Origin: Rhodoferax sp.
Lineage (GTDB): Bacteria; Pseudomonadota; Gammaproteobacteria; Burkholderiales; Burkholderiaceae_C
Assembly: GCA_028711355.1 (NCBI GenBank)
Contig: JAQTSL010000054.1
Coordinates: 1 to 15,139 of the forward strand
Direction of reading: 5' to 3'
DNA: 15,139 nucleotides
In this document: in pieces, positions 14,413 through 15,139 of the stretch
Layout: every line of letters starts with the position of its first letter
How positions within the stretch are numbered: position 1 is the first letter of the stretch
Notes under the pieces: model-generated
What the model was told of the DNA's origin: nothing
Seen by the model: the letters and a program-made list of their open reading frames with translations, nothing else
Databases searched by the model: none
Translations under genes and position numbers: made by a program

Positions 14413-15139
14413 AGCGCAAACCAGCGCTTCGGCCAGTTTGATGCCATCGACTGCCGCTGACAAGATGCCACCGGCGTAGCCCGCGCCTTCACCGCCGGGG
14501 TACAGACCAGCCGTGTTGACGCTTTGAAAATTGTCGCCGCGCGGCATGCGCAACGGGCTGGAAGTGCGCGTTTCGACGCCGGTCAACAGCGCATCTGCCA
14601 TGTCAAAGCCACGGATTTTTTTGCCAAACACCGGCAAGGCCTCACGCATGGCCTCGATCGCGTAGTTCGGCAAAGCGGCGTGCAAGTCGCCCAGCTTGAC
14701 GCCCGGCTGGTACGACGGCAGCACCTGGCCAAAATCGGTGGACGGTCGCCCGGCGATGAAATCTCCCACCAGTTGCCCCGGTGCGTCGTAGTTGCCGCCA
14801 GCCAGCTCAAACGCCTGGGATTCCAGCGCCCGCTGCAAATTGATGCCCGCCAGCGGATGCACGGCGTGCCCGTCAATTGCTCTTAAATCACTAGCTTCTT
14901 GCGCATACTGGGCAGCCGCTAGAGGCTCAAACGCCATATAAAAATCTGCCGCCTGCTGTGGCAAATCGGCCGGCTCGATGCCGACCACGATGCCGGCATT
15001 GGCGTTGCGCTCGTTGCGCGAATACTGGCTCATGCCGTTGGTCACCACGCGCCCTGGCTCACTGGTAGCGGCCACCACCGTGCCGCCCGGGCACATGCAA
15101 AAGCTATACACCGTGCGGCCGTTTTTGGCGTGGTGCACC
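14410..15139 (-). CDS. FAD-dependent oxidoreductase, COG2509 type, C-terminal part
   Basis: At least 243 residues, with the N-terminus beyond the right edge of the window, so the FAD GxGxxG motif is not seen. What is visible is typical of uncharacterised COG2509 FAD-dependent dehydrogenases: CMCPGGTVVAATSEPGRVVTNGMS near the start, then a VGDFIAGRPS segment, LPSYQPGVKLGDL, VETRTSSPLRMPR, and the final FAD-contacting GLYPGGEGAGYAGGI. The substrate is unknown. An extra stretch of about 30 residues (DFYMAFEPLAAAQYAQ through RAIDGHAV), between IEPADLPQQ and HPLAGI, looks like an in-frame repeat insertion. The stop lies within the 119-bp repeat. Confidence 0.88.
   Translation of the reverse strand, partial: VHHAKNGRTVYSFCMCPGGTVVAATSEPGRVVTNGMSQYSRNERNANAGIVVGIEPADLPQQAADFYMAFEPLAAAQYAQEASDLRAIDGHAVHPLAGINLQRALESQAFELAGGNYDAPGQLVGDFIAGRPSTDFGQVLPSYQPGVKLGDLHAALPNYAIEAMREALPVFGKKIRGFDMADALLTGVETRTSSPLRMPRGDNFQSVNTAGLYPGGEGAGYAGGILSAAVDGIKLAEALVCA
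14874..14945 (-). repeat. Comamonadaceae-type short repeat inside the FAD oxidoreductase gene
   Basis: On the minus strand this reads GCCTCT (14926-14921), N16, GCGC (14904-14901), N5, GCTA (14895-14892), the same framework as at 2810-2844. It is visibly more AT-rich than the surrounding coding DNA. It stays in frame and adds about 24 codons at a place where, by memory of the family, relatives pass directly to HPLAGI. Confidence 0.55.

Noticed and set aside
14211..14441. A small Cys-rich frame (with CGCVNC) beginning before repeat copy 2
   Set aside because: Most of it is read through the non-coding repeat and into the opposite gene; no good ribosome site precedes it.
1..15139. CRISPR arrays, tRNA or rRNA genes, full insertion sequences
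   Set aside because: No regularly spaced repeats, tRNA-like cloverleaf with matching anticodon, or transposase sequence was seen.

Overview
The window reads as chromosome of a betaproteobacterium of the Comamonadaceae, most like Rhodoferax, Polaromonas or their relatives. This rests on the high GC with GC-rich third positions, the protein families present, and short interspersed repeats of a kind I know from that family. Genus is inference. There are no rRNA or tRNA genes, no complete insertion sequence and no CRISPR array.

Layout. (1) 80-3614: a tungstate uptake locus. A ModE-type regulator with a periplasmic-binding-protein-like domain is read leftward and faces a tupB-tupC-tupA operon whose genes overlap by 4 bases. 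(2) 3677-4276: a hicA-hicB toxin-antitoxin pair on the minus strand. (3) 4346-4528: a MITE-like long imperfect palindrome with an apparent 5-bp target duplication, lying on the stop codon of the next gene. (4) 4525-10177: a minus-strand signalling cluster, read right to left. It holds a 70-aa membrane protein, a 928-aa SLC5-STAC-histidine kinase of the CbrA/CrbS type, a receiver-only response regulator and a 729-aa membrane protein. The last joins two TM segments, a PAS-like region, a degenerate histidine-kinase core and a DnaQ-like DEDDh 3'-5' exonuclease. (5) 10419-12485: a divergent operon for a DUF4212 small subunit and a large sodium:solute symporter (acetate/monocarboxylate type), closed by a strong intrinsic terminator. 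(6) 12567-14172: a four-TM hypothetical protein and a DUF4143-type ATPase. (7) 14410-15139: the C-terminal part of a COG2509-type FAD-dependent oxidoreductase, running off the window.

How the parts fit. Regions 4 and 5 look like one physiological module: a transporter-like sensor kinase faces the transporter it probably controls. The output is not the usual DNA-binding regulator but a lone receiver domain, next to a pseudokinase-exonuclease fusion. That fusion is the most unusual item here.

Three families of non-coding repeats shape gene ends. A 117-119 bp element occurs twice, each time starting exactly at the TAA stop of a minus-strand gene. A second, unrelated palindromic element sits on the exonuclease stop. 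A third, about 65-70 bp, appears to have been absorbed in frame into two proteins: the TupA signal peptide and an insertion in the FAD oxidoreductase.
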